Shown here one piece after another: positions 51,300 to 61,310 of a stretch of DNA of 64,000 nucleotides. Source of the stretch: Vicingus serpentipes (GTDB lineage Bacteria > Bacteroidota > Bacteroidia > Flavobacteriales_E > Vicingaceae). Within the stretch, counting starts at the first letter, position 1. Each line of letters begins with the position of its first letter. The DNA lies in the NCBI GenBank assembly GCA_024103385.1, contig JAGFIT010000040.1:1-64000 (forward strand), given 5' to 3'. The notes beneath the pieces were generated by a model. The model ran no database searches. It worked only from the letters and a program-made list of their open reading frames with translations, and had not been told where the DNA came from. The translations under genes and the position numbers were made by a program.

Positions 51300-53603
51300 C
51301 TATTTTAATTTAATCACTTTAAACACAGTCCGTCTGTTTTTAGCTCTTCCTTCAGGGTTATCTTTTCCATTAGGAAATTCATTTGGAGCAACAGGTTGAG
51401 TTTCACCGTATCCTTTTGCTTTAATTCTGTTTTTATCGATTCCCTTACTTACCACATATTCTACCGCTTTTTCTGCCCTTTGTTGAGACAATTCCATATT
51501 ATAGGAATCACTTCCCTTAGAATCAGTATGAGAGCTTAATTCCACACCAATATCTTTGTTCTTTTTCAAAATTAAAACCAACTTGTTTAATTCTTGTGCT
51601 GCTAACTCATTAATTTCTGCGGAGCGATATTCATATAACACTTTTGAAATGATAAAGTTTTCATTTTCTGCAATTTTAATAACTTCATCAATTTCGTTAA
51701 TCAGCGTAATTACACTTTGATCAGAAGCTAACCTTATGTAACGATATTTTCCATCTATCAATCGTTTAGCTGCTTCTAATACATTCCCGTTTTCATCAGT
51801 AATGATAATGTTAAATTTTTCATCATCCTCTGAAAGCATAAATAAATACTGTTCATCTGGAGATAATTTATCAAATGAAAATTTACCAAACTTATCTGAC
51901 TTGGCTTTACCAATAATATTACCTTCATCATCAACTATCCAAACATCCATTCCTCCTGAATAGTCTCCTGGTAGTTTACTATAAACTTGACCAAAAACGC
52001 TTACTGTAAATAAGCTTTCATCTTCTTCTTTGAGTAATTCTAACTCATCATAATATTCGAAAGGTAAAGCTTTAATTCTGAATTTTCCTTTACTAATATT
52101 ATTGGCTAACAACACTTTTTCTCCTTTAGAATTAGTAATATATAGTTTTGAGTTTTCCAGTTTACTATCATCTTCTTCGTCCAATCGTATTAGGTAATTT
52201 TGATCTAATCCTAGTTTGTCAAATTTAAATTTTCCATATTCATCCGTAATGGCAGATTGTACTACATTATCATTTTCATCTAACAGACTCATATTTACCC
52301 CTGCAGCTGCTAATTTATCGTATTCAATAACTCCTGTTATTGACGTTTGAGGAATTAAAGCATGCCATGAGAAGCTATATATATCATCGCTCCCAACTCC
52401 TCCGTCTCTGTTGGATGAAAAATATCCACTTTCATCATCTTTATAAAAGATGCCAAAATCATCTTTAGAAGAGTTTAAAGGAGATTTAAGGTTCTCTGGA
52501 TTTTTCCACTGCTGACTTTCTTCTACACGATAAATATCTAATCCTCCATACCCAGAGTGACCTTCAGAAGAGAAATACAAAATACCTTTTCGGAAATACG
52601 GGAAAACCTCATTTTCAGGAGTATTAACCTCTTTTCCTAAGTTAATAGGCTGTCCCCAAGAATCTCCATCCTTTATGCATAGATAAATATCCATTCCGCC
52701 CATTCCTCCAGGCATATCGGAAGCAAAAAATAATTTTTTTCCATCTTCAGAAATCCAAGGATGTGCTACAGAGTAATTGGTGTTGTTATGAATAAAAGGA
52801 GTAATGTTTTTCCATTTTTTATTTTCTAAGGTTGCAGTAAATATTTTTAAGCGGTTAACATAGCTTTTTCCTAACTCCTTCTTTTCTACACGTGTAAAAT
52901 AAATGGTTGTTTTATCTGACGAGATAGATACAGGGCCATCATGGTACAGCGAGTTTAATTGAGAGGAGAACTTTTTTGCTTTCTTAAAGTCTTTATCTTT
53001 TTTAGCATAAAAAATGGACAAATAAGGTTTGCTAGATAAACCATATTGAGATTCATTAATCAAATCAATTCCTCTTTCTGAGACAAAGACTAAGCCGTCT
53101 TCATATACTAAAGGACAAAAATCGGCATCTTTTGTATTAATATTCTGAACGTTGGTTACTTCAAATGCTTTTTCCTCAACTTCCCAATTTTTAATATCCT
53201 TACATGATTGAACCATTAATTTTCCAATAAAACTATTAGGTTCTTTAGCAACAAATTTTTCAAATTGAATTTTAGCATCAGCAATTTTATTGTTGTTTTT
53301 TAAAGCTTGGCCATAATATAAATAATTAGAGCTTTCTGTGGGGTTTAATTCTGTGGCTTTTGCATAATACTTTTCCGCATTATTATAATCTTTTAATTTT
53401 CGATAAGAGAAAGCAATCTTCTGAGTTGCTTCTTGATTAGAGGGTGTTTTTTTTAATATTTTTTCATAGTTAATAATAGCATCATGATATTGTTCTAAAT
53501 CGAAGTAAGAGTTAGCTTTTTTTATTTGACCGAACAAATAACTATTTGTGAATAATATTACTATTATTACAAGTTTCACTTTCTGTATGATTTCTTTAGT
53601 CAT
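51300..53603 (-). CDS. PorE-like protein: TPR, propeller, CRD-like repeats and OmpA domain
   Basis: A 767-residue secreted protein. The signal peptide (to about 26) is followed by TPRs (about 30-130), a PD40/WD40-type propeller (about 150-420; repeated DGKKLFFASDMPGGMGGMDIY and ILYFSSEGHSGYGGLDIY), two or three carboxypeptidase-regulatory-like beta domains (DEYGKFKFDKLGLDQNYLI, SDKFGKFSFDKLSPDEQYLF), and a C-terminal OmpA peptidoglycan-binding domain (VELSSHTDSKGSDSYNMELSQQRAEKAVEYV...NRRT). This order equals that of the T9SS protein PorE, which anchors the machine to peptidoglycan. It is probably a PorE paralogue working with the PorP/SprF-like protein 7 bp upstream. Confidence 0.88.
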   Translation of the reverse strand: MTKEIIQKVKLVIIVILFTNSYLFGQIKKANSYFDLEQYHDAIINYEKILKKTPSNQEATQKIAFSYRKLKDYNNAEKYYAKATELNPTESSNYLYYGQALKNNNKIADAKIQFEKFVAKEPNSFIGKLMVQSCKDIKNWEVEEKAFEVTNVQNINTKDADFCPLVYEDGLVFVSERGIDLINESQYGLSSKPYLSIFYAKKDKDFKKAKKFSSQLNSLYHDGPVSISSDKTTIYFTRVEKKELGKSYVNRLKIFTATLENKKWKNITPFIHNNTNYSVAHPWISEDGKKLFFASDMPGGMGGMDIYLCIKDGDSWGQPINLGKEVNTPENEVFPYFRKGILYFSSEGHSGYGGLDIYRVEESQQWKNPENLKSPLNSSKDDFGIFYKDDESGYFSSNRDGGVGSDDIYSFSWHALIPQTSITGVIEYDKLAAAGVNMSLLDENDNVVQSAITDEYGKFKFDKLGLDQNYLIRLDEEDDSKLENSKLYITNSKGEKVLLANNISKGKFRIKALPFEYYDELELLKEEDESLFTVSVFGQVYSKLPGDYSGGMDVWIVDDEGNIIGKAKSDKFGKFSFDKLSPDEQYLFMLSEDDEKFNIIITDENGNVLEAAKRLIDGKYRYIRLASDQSVITLINEIDEVIKIAENENFIISKVLYEYRSAEINELAAQELNKLVLILKKNKDIGVELSSHTDSKGSDSYNMELSQQRAEKAVEYVVSKGIDKNRIKAKGYGETQPVAPNEFPNGKDNPEGRAKNRRTVFKVIKLK

Positions 53604-53610
53604 TTCTTAA

Positions 53611-54525
53611 TTAAAAATATCTTGGTGAAACAACTTTTGATTTAAATAAACTAACATCATATCCTAGAAAAAATTCTATCGATCCTGAAGAAGAATTAGC
53701 AACATCATTTGCATCAAGATCATAAGCCAATCCCATTCTCAATTTTTTTGATAAATTAATTTCGGATAGTAAAATCAAGGCATTTCTTCTCAATGAAACT
53801 CCAAATAAGAATTTATTCTTAAACAATAACCCACTATTTAGATCTGCGCTGGCACTAGTACCAGACATTCTCACTAAAAGAGAAGTCTTTAGCACTACAT
53901 TGTCATTTAAGATAAAAGCTTTCCCAACAGTTAATTTTGAATTAGCATATTTTTTAGCAGTACTATTTGTGGTATCGACACTTATCAAGTTATACTTTGC
54001 TTCATTAAGGTGTTCAGTAGAGAGCCCTAAATAAAAGGTATGGGTGTTATAATAAATTCCAAAATCAAAAGAGGGAATCATAAAACTATTGGATGCTGTG
54101 GTCGGAATGGCGTCATCTTGTTCTTTGTATTCAATTTTACCCCAATTATAGTTGTAGTTAATTACTCCTCCACTTAACCCAAATGCCAATTTTCCTCCTC
54201 CTAATTTTAAACGATATGCATAAGTCCCTTTTAATAACTGGGTTGTTTTTGGACCTATTTTATCGCTAACGATTTGTAATCCAACGCCCATGTTTTTGTT
54301 TTTTAATGGTGTGTTGATGGCGAAAGATTGTGTTTCGGGAGCACCGTCTAATCCAATCCATTGACTACGATGAATTAATACAGCACTTAATAATTCTCTA
54401 CTTCCAGCATACCCAGGATTAACACCTAAAGGGTTGAACATATATAAACTGTACTGAGGATCTTGTTGAGAAAAGCTCATTAGTGCTTCAACAAAGAATA
54501 GTATTGAAAGTAGTATTCGTTTCAT
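53611..54525 (-). CDS. PorP/SprF-family T9SS outer-membrane protein
   Basis: A signal peptide (to about 19, SFSQ) precedes QDPQYSLYMFNPLGVNPGYAGSRE, the defining N-terminal motif of PorP/SprF proteins. Then follows a 14-strand type outer-membrane beta-barrel (alternating hydrophobic strands such as LAFGLSGGVINYNYNWG). SprF-like proteins are specific partners that pass type-B cargo such as SprB through T9SS. It probably serves the type-B cargo protein encoded just upstream (54622-55365), with the PorE-like protein downstream. It starts a tight three-gene unit with the PorE-like protein and the cyclase. Confidence 0.9.
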   Translation of the reverse strand: MKRILLSILFFVEALMSFSQQDPQYSLYMFNPLGVNPGYAGSRELLSAVLIHRSQWIGLDGAPETQSFAINTPLKNKNMGVGLQIVSDKIGPKTTQLLKGTYAYRLKLGGGKLAFGLSGGVINYNYNWGKIEYKEQDDAIPTTASNSFMIPSFDFGIYYNTHTFYLGLSTEHLNEAKYNLISVDTTNSTAKKYANSKLTVGKAFILNDNVVLKTSLLVRMSGTSASADLNSGLLFKNKFLFGVSLRRNALILLSEINLSKKLRMGLAYDLDANDVANSSSGSIEFFLGYDVSLFKSKVVSPRYF

Positions 54526-54621
54526 AATTAATTTTTAATGCATTGAGGATATGATATAAGAAAAACTTAACATCTTATTATATTATCATTCATACATTTA
54601 TTCATTCTCTCATTCTTTATT

Positions 54622-55365
54622 TTACCTAGTCAATTCAACCCATCCTTTATAAGTTTTTCCACTCACTTTTGCAATATAGAAATAAGTGGCATCAGCCATT
54701 TCTTCGTTACTATTACTATTTCCTTCCCAAACTACATTTTTATTATCATAATTTTCTCCAAACCAGATTTCTCGACCCCAACGGTTAAAAATTTGTACTG
54801 TATTTTCAGGAAACAATTCAATATTGTCTATCCACCAAACATCATTTATCCCATCACCATTGGGAGTAATTCCTGAATAGAACTTTAAAACACAATTTTC
54901 ATCACTATCTAAACCAACATTAAGTGTGGTTGAGTATGAACATCCTGAAGATCCTAAAACTAGTATATCGTAATCTCCAGCACTTAGCGTGTCGGCACCT
55001 ATTTCAATAGAATCTCTTGTAGCTCTGATGATTAATTTATAAGGTCCAGGACATCCTAAGACATTATCAATATAAATAGAACCATTTTTTGCACCAACGC
55101 ATGATTCATTGATTATTTCGTAATCGAGAATAGAATCACTGGTAAGTTGAGGTTGTTGAAAACCTTGGGTAAGAATAATAGTTGATGTAGAAAAAAGAGT
55201 TTGTGTTACAGCTTCACCAACAGTTGAAGATAATGAAATGGTTGTTCCTGTAGTATGCCCTCCTGTGCTTCCAATCACTTGACGGTCTAATTGGATTTGG
55301 GAATAGGAATAGTTGGAGGCCAATAGGACAATAAGTGTTGTATATATTTTAATAGACTGTTTCAT
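54622..55365 (-). CDS. Short T9SS type-B cargo protein
   Basis: A 247-residue secreted protein with a signal peptide (to about 22, YSYS). The first domain (QVIGSTGGHTTGTTISLSSTVGEAVTQTL...LTQGFQQP) is a common small beta module in Bacteroidota surface proteins. A short SprB-like segment (CVGAKNGSIYIDNVLGCPGPYKL) and the type-B sorting domain follow (YSGITPNGDGINDVWWI...IFNRWGREIW). Unlike other cargos it has little beyond the sorting domain. It may act as an anchor or stalk for the two fibre-like proteins encoded 14 bp upstream in the same direction. Confidence 0.82.
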   Translation of the reverse strand: MKQSIKIYTTLIVLLASNYSYSQIQLDRQVIGSTGGHTTGTTISLSSTVGEAVTQTLFSTSTIILTQGFQQPQLTSDSILDYEIINESCVGAKNGSIYIDNVLGCPGPYKLIIRATRDSIEIGADTLSAGDYDILVLGSSGCSYSTTLNVGLDSDENCVLKFYSGITPNGDGINDVWWIDNIELFPENTVQIFNRWGREIWFGENYDNKNVVWEGNSNSNEEMADATYFYIAKVSGKTYKGWVELTR

Positions 55366-55379
55366 AGTAGTTTAAAGAG

Positions 55380-58139
55380 TTAGTCTGCTTGAGTTACTGT
55401 GTAGGTAAGCTTAGCTCCATATAAACGAGAATCTTGACTATTTTGCCTACCTGTGAACATTAAGAAATAAGCATAATTTTGATTGTCAATAGTAGCGTTT
55501 GCAATTGTCCCATCTGTTAAGTTTTGAACACTTGCTAGAGATGTTGCTGATAATGATTCTACTTCAGCCATTTGAGCAACAACATCACTCCCTAATTGTT
55601 GTCTATACAAAGTAACACGTACAGGATTTGTGGATAAATTATCCCATATCCATGCTTCTAAATTTGTAATAACAGCACCGTCAGGGAGGTTAACTCCTAC
55701 TGTAGCATAACCAAAGGCTGTTCCTCCAGATCTAAAGTAAGTGTAATAATCTGCAGCTAAATAAGTCCCAAAACTGTAGACGTCAGGAAGTAATGCCCTA
55801 AAAGCAGTTGGAGCATAGCTTTGGTAATGTGTTTTTACTGCTTCATAGGTATATTCTCCATCTACTTGTATGCTTCCTCCAGCATCTATATCTAATTTTT
55901 CTGATGGGGTAGTTGTTCCTATCCCTACATCTCCTGTTGAAGAAATAACCATTCTATTTGCACCGTTTGTTCCTAAATATAACGGTGAGTTTTCTCGATT
56001 TAAAATTCCCGCACTACTGCTATTAATATAAAAAGCTAATCCATCAGTAGAATTTACTCCTGTCGCAGTTCCTGCGGATATTCTAAGAGTTCCTTGAGAA
56101 TTTGATGCATCATTAATATGTAAATTAGATGTGGGGGCAGAGATTCCGATACCTACATTACCCCCCATAAATCGGAAATTTCCAGCACCATCACCATCAA
56201 TGAATAAATTAGCTCCAGCACCACCTCCGTCAATATCACCAAGTGTAACATTACGACCATTAACTTCTAGTGATCTATCTCCTCCTGAAGACTCCCTTAC
56301 CTCAAATTGTACGGTGGGGTTGGCAGAATTTATTCCAATAAATCCATTGTCAAGCACACTGAATACGGCTTGCCCAGCGTAATTTCCAATATCTAATAAA
56401 CGATCAGAAGGAGAAATATTAATATCGTGTATGTGTAGTAAGGCATTAGGATTGCTAGTTCCTATTCCGACATTTCCCGCGTTGGTGTTGTATATATCAA
56501 TTCCGTTAGGAGACCAAGAAACAGTAGGAATAATCGGCAATGGTCTCCATTCTGCATTTCCAGCAGCATCCATAGATGTTAATACGGAACCTATGGCAGG
56601 AGCAGTTCCACTCATGTTTTCTAAAAGAAGTGTGCCTGAAAGATGAAAACGAGCAGAAGGAGCACTAACACCTATACCTACATTAGCATTATTGCCAAGA
56701 ACTAGTGAGTTGTTGGCAGAAACGGAAGTATTTGCACCAATTGCTGTAGCATTAATTAAGTCTGATGCTGTAGCATCAGCATTATATCCTAAGAAGGTAT
56801 TGCTACTACCTGTTGTAATAGTCTTCCCAGCATTTTTTCCAATAGCAGTGTTATTTCCACCACTAGTTAATTGACTTCCTGAATAAGCACCTAAAAGTGT
56901 ATTGTTTAGTGCATCTGCAGCATTAAAACCTGCTTGAGCACCTATCATGGTATTATCTGATCCTATAGTGTTTTTGTTACCAGCATACCTTCCAACAAAT
57001 GTATTTCTTGTTGGAGTAGTGGTATTTTGGCCAGCTCCTTCTCCTATAAATGTGTTGTAATTCCCTGATAACCCAGTATTCATAGTTCTTCCCAGTAATG
57101 TGCTATTAGATACATCATCAATAAAAGGAGTACCACCTAATCGATATAGTGTAGAAGAATTTACATCACCTAATACATCCAGTTTATATGAGGGCGTTGT
57201 TCCTACTCCTACATTCCCAGTATTACTGTTACTTAAATCATTTCCATTTATGACCCAATCGTTATCATTTAAATCAGATAAAGGAAAAGCATGACCTACA
57301 CCAGCTTCTACGATAATGATACTATCGTTTGTTGCATTTAAAGAAAAAGTGGTAATTCTCTCATTATTCGGGTCAGAATCTGCATCATTTATGTTGTCAG
57401 TTGAATTGATAATGAAATTAGGGTAGGATCCAGAAATTACAGTTGCTCCCGCTCCTGTTATTGTAACCATCTGATCTGGAGCGGTATTGGTTATTATGTT
57501 TCCAGTTAAATCTATCCCTGATCCTGCAGTATATGACCCTGCAGCTCCAGTAAGCCCAATTGGACCTTGTATCCCTTGGGGACCAATCGGACCAGCAACA
57601 CCACTGTCTCCTCTGCAATCTAAGGCATCCCATGCACCATCATTATTTCTATCTTCGCTAGCATCTTTAATTCCATTTCCATTAAGATCCCAACAGTTCA
57701 ATCCATTTGTTCCAGGTGTTCCTGTTGAAGCTGTCCCTGCATGCAGGGCATAGGGAACAGAGAGTAATTGTGTTGCTCCCATAGGGTCTCCATTTACTTC
57801 AACATATAAATAGTAAGAACCGGAACTCCAATTGATAGTAGAAAAATTGGAAAGGACAAAAGGAGCATTAGGGCTTCCTCCTCCAATAGTAGACGTAAAT
57901 AGCCCAAATTGATTGGTTGTTGGAGTATGTGTTTCAGCGTAAACGGCAGAACCTGTTCCAGAACTTGATCTAATCTCAAAAACAACGGTTAGAGGAGAGC
58001 TTATTATAGGGTTACCTGATAAATCTCTAGCAATTGCTTGATAATTTATTTTTTGTGGAGCTTGAGCGTTTGCTTGCTTTGGCAAGGATACATTTATACT
58101 CAGAACTATTGTGATGAATAAAATTAGTTTATTTTTCAT
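55380..58139 (-). CDS. Fibre-like surface protein with collagen-like and head repeats
   Basis: The start at 58139 gives a clear signal peptide (MKNKLILFITIVLSINVSL); an ATG at 58166 would overlap the upstream gene. Domains: the Bacteroidota N-terminal module (APQKINYQAIARDLSGNPI...LLSVPYALHA, about 28-140); a Ca-loop-like DLNGNGIKDASEDRNNDG; a short collagen-like run (GDSGVAGPIGPQGIQGPIG); a series of ~23-residue repeats with NTFIG..AG / NTLLGAYSG patterns like heads of trimeric adhesins and phage tail fibres; VGIG...P.A.LH linkers; and a C-terminal beta domain (LRGAKLTYTV-like end). No T9SS sorting signal is seen. Probably a trimeric surface fibre. Confidence 0.8.
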   Translation of the reverse strand: MKNKLILFITIVLSINVSLPKQANAQAPQKINYQAIARDLSGNPIISSPLTVVFEIRSSSGTGSAVYAETHTPTTNQFGLFTSTIGGGSPNAPFVLSNFSTINWSSGSYYLYVEVNGDPMGATQLLSVPYALHAGTASTGTPGTNGLNCWDLNGNGIKDASEDRNNDGAWDALDCRGDSGVAGPIGPQGIQGPIGLTGAAGSYTAGSGIDLTGNIITNTAPDQMVTITGAGATVISGSYPNFIINSTDNINDADSDPNNERITTFSLNATNDSIIIVEAGVGHAFPLSDLNDNDWVINGNDLSNSNTGNVGVGTTPSYKLDVLGDVNSSTLYRLGGTPFIDDVSNSTLLGRTMNTGLSGNYNTFIGEGAGQNTTTPTRNTFVGRYAGNKNTIGSDNTMIGAQAGFNAADALNNTLLGAYSGSQLTSGGNNTAIGKNAGKTITTGSSNTFLGYNADATASDLINATAIGANTSVSANNSLVLGNNANVGIGVSAPSARFHLSGTLLLENMSGTAPAIGSVLTSMDAAGNAEWRPLPIIPTVSWSPNGIDIYNTNAGNVGIGTSNPNALLHIHDINISPSDRLLDIGNYAGQAVFSVLDNGFIGINSANPTVQFEVRESSGGDRSLEVNGRNVTLGDIDGGGAGANLFIDGDGAGNFRFMGGNVGIGISAPTSNLHINDASNSQGTLRISAGTATGVNSTDGLAFYINSSSAGILNRENSPLYLGTNGANRMVISSTGDVGIGTTTPSEKLDIDAGGSIQVDGEYTYEAVKTHYQSYAPTAFRALLPDVYSFGTYLAADYYTYFRSGGTAFGYATVGVNLPDGAVITNLEAWIWDNLSTNPVRVTLYRQQLGSDVVAQMAEVESLSATSLASVQNLTDGTIANATIDNQNYAYFLMFTGRQNSQDSRLYGAKLTYTVTQAD

Positions 58140-58155
58140 AACATATTTTTTTATT

Positions 58156-61100
58156 TTAATCGGCATATACTAAATGACCACTAAAAGATGATTTATCTAA
58201 ATATAAACTCATTGAGCCGCTATTGTTTAAAACTTCTATCCAAATTCTTTCCCCTGGTCCTAAATGGATTGTTGCTGCTAAGTTAGCACTATACCAACTT
58301 TGCCCGATGGAGCTAAAAAAACCATCTTCTTCAGTAATAACATTACCAGAGTTGTGCACCATTTTGATTGTAAAGTATCCTGCGTCAGCTCCTTGAAATA
58401 CTGCATTTAAATCAAAGTGGTATACTCCTTTTACGGGAGCGGTAAAATATCCAGTAGTAGGGTTAAATCCTCCGCCATGATTGAAATCAAATACTCCACT
58501 TCCATCGAATAGTAGAATAGTGGAGGTTCCTATTGTAATGGTTTGTTGGCTGGATGCTGCATCACTTCCAGTAAAAAAACTTATTTGATTCGGTTGCCAA
58601 GAAGCATCACCACTAGCGTTTGAAACCAATATTTTTCCAGTTCCTTCTGTTCCATCTTTTAGTTGAAATGTTCCTTCTACATCTAGTCTTGCGGAAGGGC
58701 TAGATGTTCCAATACCTATATTTGCGCCACTTCCTAAAACTATTGCGTCACTAATATTAACGGTTGCATTATATCCTATTGCAGTAGCATTGGTTAAGTT
58801 TCCAGATGAAAATCCAGCATTATAACCTAATGCCAGATTATAATAACCAGTTGTATTATTTTGTCCTGATTCACCACCAACAAAAGTATTTCGATATCCT
58901 GTGGTATTGCCTAACCCAGCATTTCTACCTAGAAAAGTGTTGTAAGAACCAGAAGTACTATTTGCTCCTGACTGCTCTCCAACGTACGTGTTGAAACTAT
59001 TAGTGTTACTTGTTCCAGCATAATAACCTATGAGTACATTTGAACCTCCTCCAGAACCATAAGCTCCAGCATCTCTACCAATATAAGTATTGTTTGTTCC
59101 AGTTATATTTCCATTTCCAGCATTACTTCCAATAAAAGTATTCCATGTGCCTGTATTATTTTGTCCTGCAGTTGATCCGAAAAATGTATTCCCATTATTA
59201 TAATCAATCCTTCCTGCGAGTAAGTTATTAACTTTAAAGTTTAGCGGAACATTGTCTGTTGTACCTATAAAATGAGTAGCATCTGTTGTTCCTCCATTTC
59301 CATTAATACTCCATCTAGTAATATCTTTAGGAGCTTGCCAAGTAACGTTGCCTGAAGCATCAGTTGTCATTACATCTCCAGAAGTGGTACCATCAGAGGA
59401 AGGTAAGTTATACGGATTAGCTCCATCATCAATTCTCAATGTTCCATTGTAAATGTGTAATTTCTGAGAAGGAGTTGTTATGCCCAAACCTACTTTTCCA
59501 AATCCGTCAACATTCACAAAGTCTGTTAACCCAGCTCCAGTAGCATCTGCACCACCTTTTAAGTGAAAGCCTAAATTATCAACATTTAGTTCCCAATCAA
59601 AAGCCAAAGAGTTTGTTCTCTCTAATCGGAATGTAGTTGATGTAGGGTTAGCAATAGTTAACAATTGTTGAGGATTGGGAGTTCCTATTCCAACTTTTCC
59701 TAGATTATCTATCCTAACCTTTTCTGAATTATTGGTATAGAATAACATGTTACCATTTTCAGCATTATTAAAATAAGCATCACTAGAACTAATTCCTAAA
59801 TAAACGCCATCGTTGGCTAAAGTATCAGACATAGAATTTGTGAATCTTGCAAACGTGTTTAACGTAGGCGTATTTACCTCTAAGGCATTTAAAGGAGTAT
59901 TTATTCCAATCCCTACGTTTCCGGTGTTAAAAAAGATATCAGACCCATTGGGTTTCCATGTACTACTACCTGCTAGGAGTGAAGGGTTTTTCCACACCGC
60001 TTGCCCAAATCCGTCATTTGCCAATACCCAGTTGAGGTTATTTACGTTTTTCCCTAAAACATATAAAGAATCAGTTAAAAAAGAACCTTGATTAACATTG
60101 ATAACCTGACCTCCAGCAGAATAATTAAAGATAGTATCTATTTCATTATAGATTCGTTTAGTTTGATTAAGAATCAGGTCTTGTGCAACAGTTCCAACAG
60201 TATTTCCATATAAAACAGTTGAGCTATCAGCAACAATGACTATGTGTCCACCAACAGTAGAATTAGATAGAAAAAAAGTTTTATTTGAAGGATCCATAGC
60301 CACAATACCTGAGTCGGATCCTGTAAGAAAAATTGCTCCTGTTGTCGCATTTGGATTAAGTCCTCTAACTGTTATTGCAGCAACATCAGCATTTGAACTT
60401 ATAAAATTTGAAATAATAGAATCAGTAGAAACCACCGATAATTTACTATTTGGATTAACTGTTCCGATTCCGACATTACCTGTAACACTACTACTTAGGT
60501 CATTTCCTGTAATTACCCAATCATTATCTGAAGTTGCCGTGGGTAATTTTATGAAGCCTCCATTTGTTAAAAAGATAGTATCGTTACGAAGACTTAGGGT
60601 TTGTATCTCATTTGTTGATGAAGTGTCATTTATATTGGTAGCTCCTGTAGCCCCGTTACAAACAAAAAAAGAACTCGAAACCTCTCCAGTCTCAAGAATA
60701 GTGTTAGCATTAGCATCTAACCCCATTAAAACTTGATATCCTCCATTAGGACATGAACTCCCCGCGTCAAGAGTGTCTATTAAACTGTTAAATCCTTGTG
60801 CACCAGTAGCAGCAGATTTAGCAAATAAGGCATAAGGGACGGAAAGTAATTGCGAAGTACCTAAATCTTCAAAGCCTAATCCAGCATCTACCTCTACTTG
60901 TAAATAATAAGCTCCAGCTCCCCAGTTGATAGCAGAAAATGTAGCATTATTTATACTTCCTAATTCTAAATTAATTAGACCAAATTGGTTTGTGCTAGTT
61001 GAAGATGATGGATGGGTTTCTTGAAAAACAATTGCTCCTGTTGTAGACGCTTGATGAATAGTAAAGCGAATGGCAACAGCTTGGTTAGATAGCGGCAACC

Positions 61101-61215
61101 CCGATGAATTTCTAACGACTCCTTGATAATTTATTCCTTCAGGAGCTTGGGAAAACAAGAATAGAGGAGATAGGCCTAAAATTAATCCTAAGGTAAATAA
61201 TAATAAGTTTTTCAT
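58156..61215 (-). CDS. Fibre-like surface protein with C-terminal C1q-like domain
   Basis: A 1019-residue paralogue of the next gene. The signal peptide (to about 23, LFSQ) and the N-terminal module (APEGINYQGVVRNSSGLPL...LLSVPYALFA) match it. Middle regions contain VGIGT-type linker repeats, and residues about 670-840 hold seven or eight ~23-residue NTF.G..AG.....TG repeats of the trimeric-fibre head type. The last ~140 residues (GSGVFDFNHGG...FTAPVKGVYHFDLNAVFQG...ERIWIEVLNNSGSMSLY...FSGHLV) form a C1q/TNF-like jelly roll, a trimerising binding domain. Adhesion is likely but unproven. It is the first gene of the fibre operon. Confidence 0.82.
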   Translation of the reverse strand: MKNLLLFTLGLILGLSPLFLFSQAPEGINYQGVVRNSSGLPLSNQAVAIRFTIHQASTTGAIVFQETHPSSSTSTNQFGLINLELGSINNATFSAINWGAGAYYLQVEVDAGLGFEDLGTSQLLSVPYALFAKSAATGAQGFNSLIDTLDAGSSCPNGGYQVLMGLDANANTILETGEVSSSFFVCNGATGATNINDTSSTNEIQTLSLRNDTIFLTNGGFIKLPTATSDNDWVITGNDLSSSVTGNVGIGTVNPNSKLSVVSTDSIISNFISSNADVAAITVRGLNPNATTGAIFLTGSDSGIVAMDPSNKTFFLSNSTVGGHIVIVADSSTVLYGNTVGTVAQDLILNQTKRIYNEIDTIFNYSAGGQVINVNQGSFLTDSLYVLGKNVNNLNWVLANDGFGQAVWKNPSLLAGSSTWKPNGSDIFFNTGNVGIGINTPLNALEVNTPTLNTFARFTNSMSDTLANDGVYLGISSSDAYFNNAENGNMLFYTNNSEKVRIDNLGKVGIGTPNPQQLLTIANPTSTTFRLERTNSLAFDWELNVDNLGFHLKGGADATGAGLTDFVNVDGFGKVGLGITTPSQKLHIYNGTLRIDDGANPYNLPSSDGTTSGDVMTTDASGNVTWQAPKDITRWSINGNGGTTDATHFIGTTDNVPLNFKVNNLLAGRIDYNNGNTFFGSTAGQNNTGTWNTFIGSNAGNGNITGTNNTYIGRDAGAYGSGGGSNVLIGYYAGTSNTNSFNTYVGEQSGANSTSGSYNTFLGRNAGLGNTTGYRNTFVGGESGQNNTTGYYNLALGYNAGFSSGNLTNATAIGYNATVNISDAIVLGSGANIGIGTSSPSARLDVEGTFQLKDGTEGTGKILVSNASGDASWQPNQISFFTGSDAASSQQTITIGTSTILLFDGSGVFDFNHGGGFNPTTGYFTAPVKGVYHFDLNAVFQGADAGYFTIKMVHNSGNVITEEDGFFSSIGQSWYSANLAATIHLGPGERIWIEVLNNSGSMSLYLDKSSFSGHLVYAD
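58700..59190 (-). repeat. Short tandem coding repeats (~69 bp)
   Basis: The DNA encodes the seven or eight NTF.G..AG repeats of the C1q fibre protein. The spacing is about 69 bases; it is protein-coding, not a CRISPR array. Confidence 0.6.
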
Positions 61216-61243
61216 TAGTCGGAATATTCACTTGTTTAGGCGA

Positions 61244-61251
61244 CAAATTTA
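61244..61251 (-). promoter_or_regulatory. -7 box for the fibre operon
   Basis: The minus strand reads TAAATTTG, a perfect TAnnTTTG match, 28 bases before the ATG at 61215. Confidence 0.5.
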
Positions 61252-61310
61252 AGCATCTTAAAGGTGTCAGTCAAGTTTATCTTTGACAAAAGATTTAAAC
61301 CTTTTTTTGG

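Noticed and set aside
57487-57753. A Pro/Ala-rich plus-strand frame that could pass for a small structural protein
   Set aside because: It is the antisense shadow of the collagen-like Gly-Pro coding run of the fibre protein.
58700-59190. Regular short repeats that could suggest a CRISPR array
   Set aside because: They are in frame within a long CDS, degenerate, and encode NTF.G..AG fibre repeats with no unique spacers.
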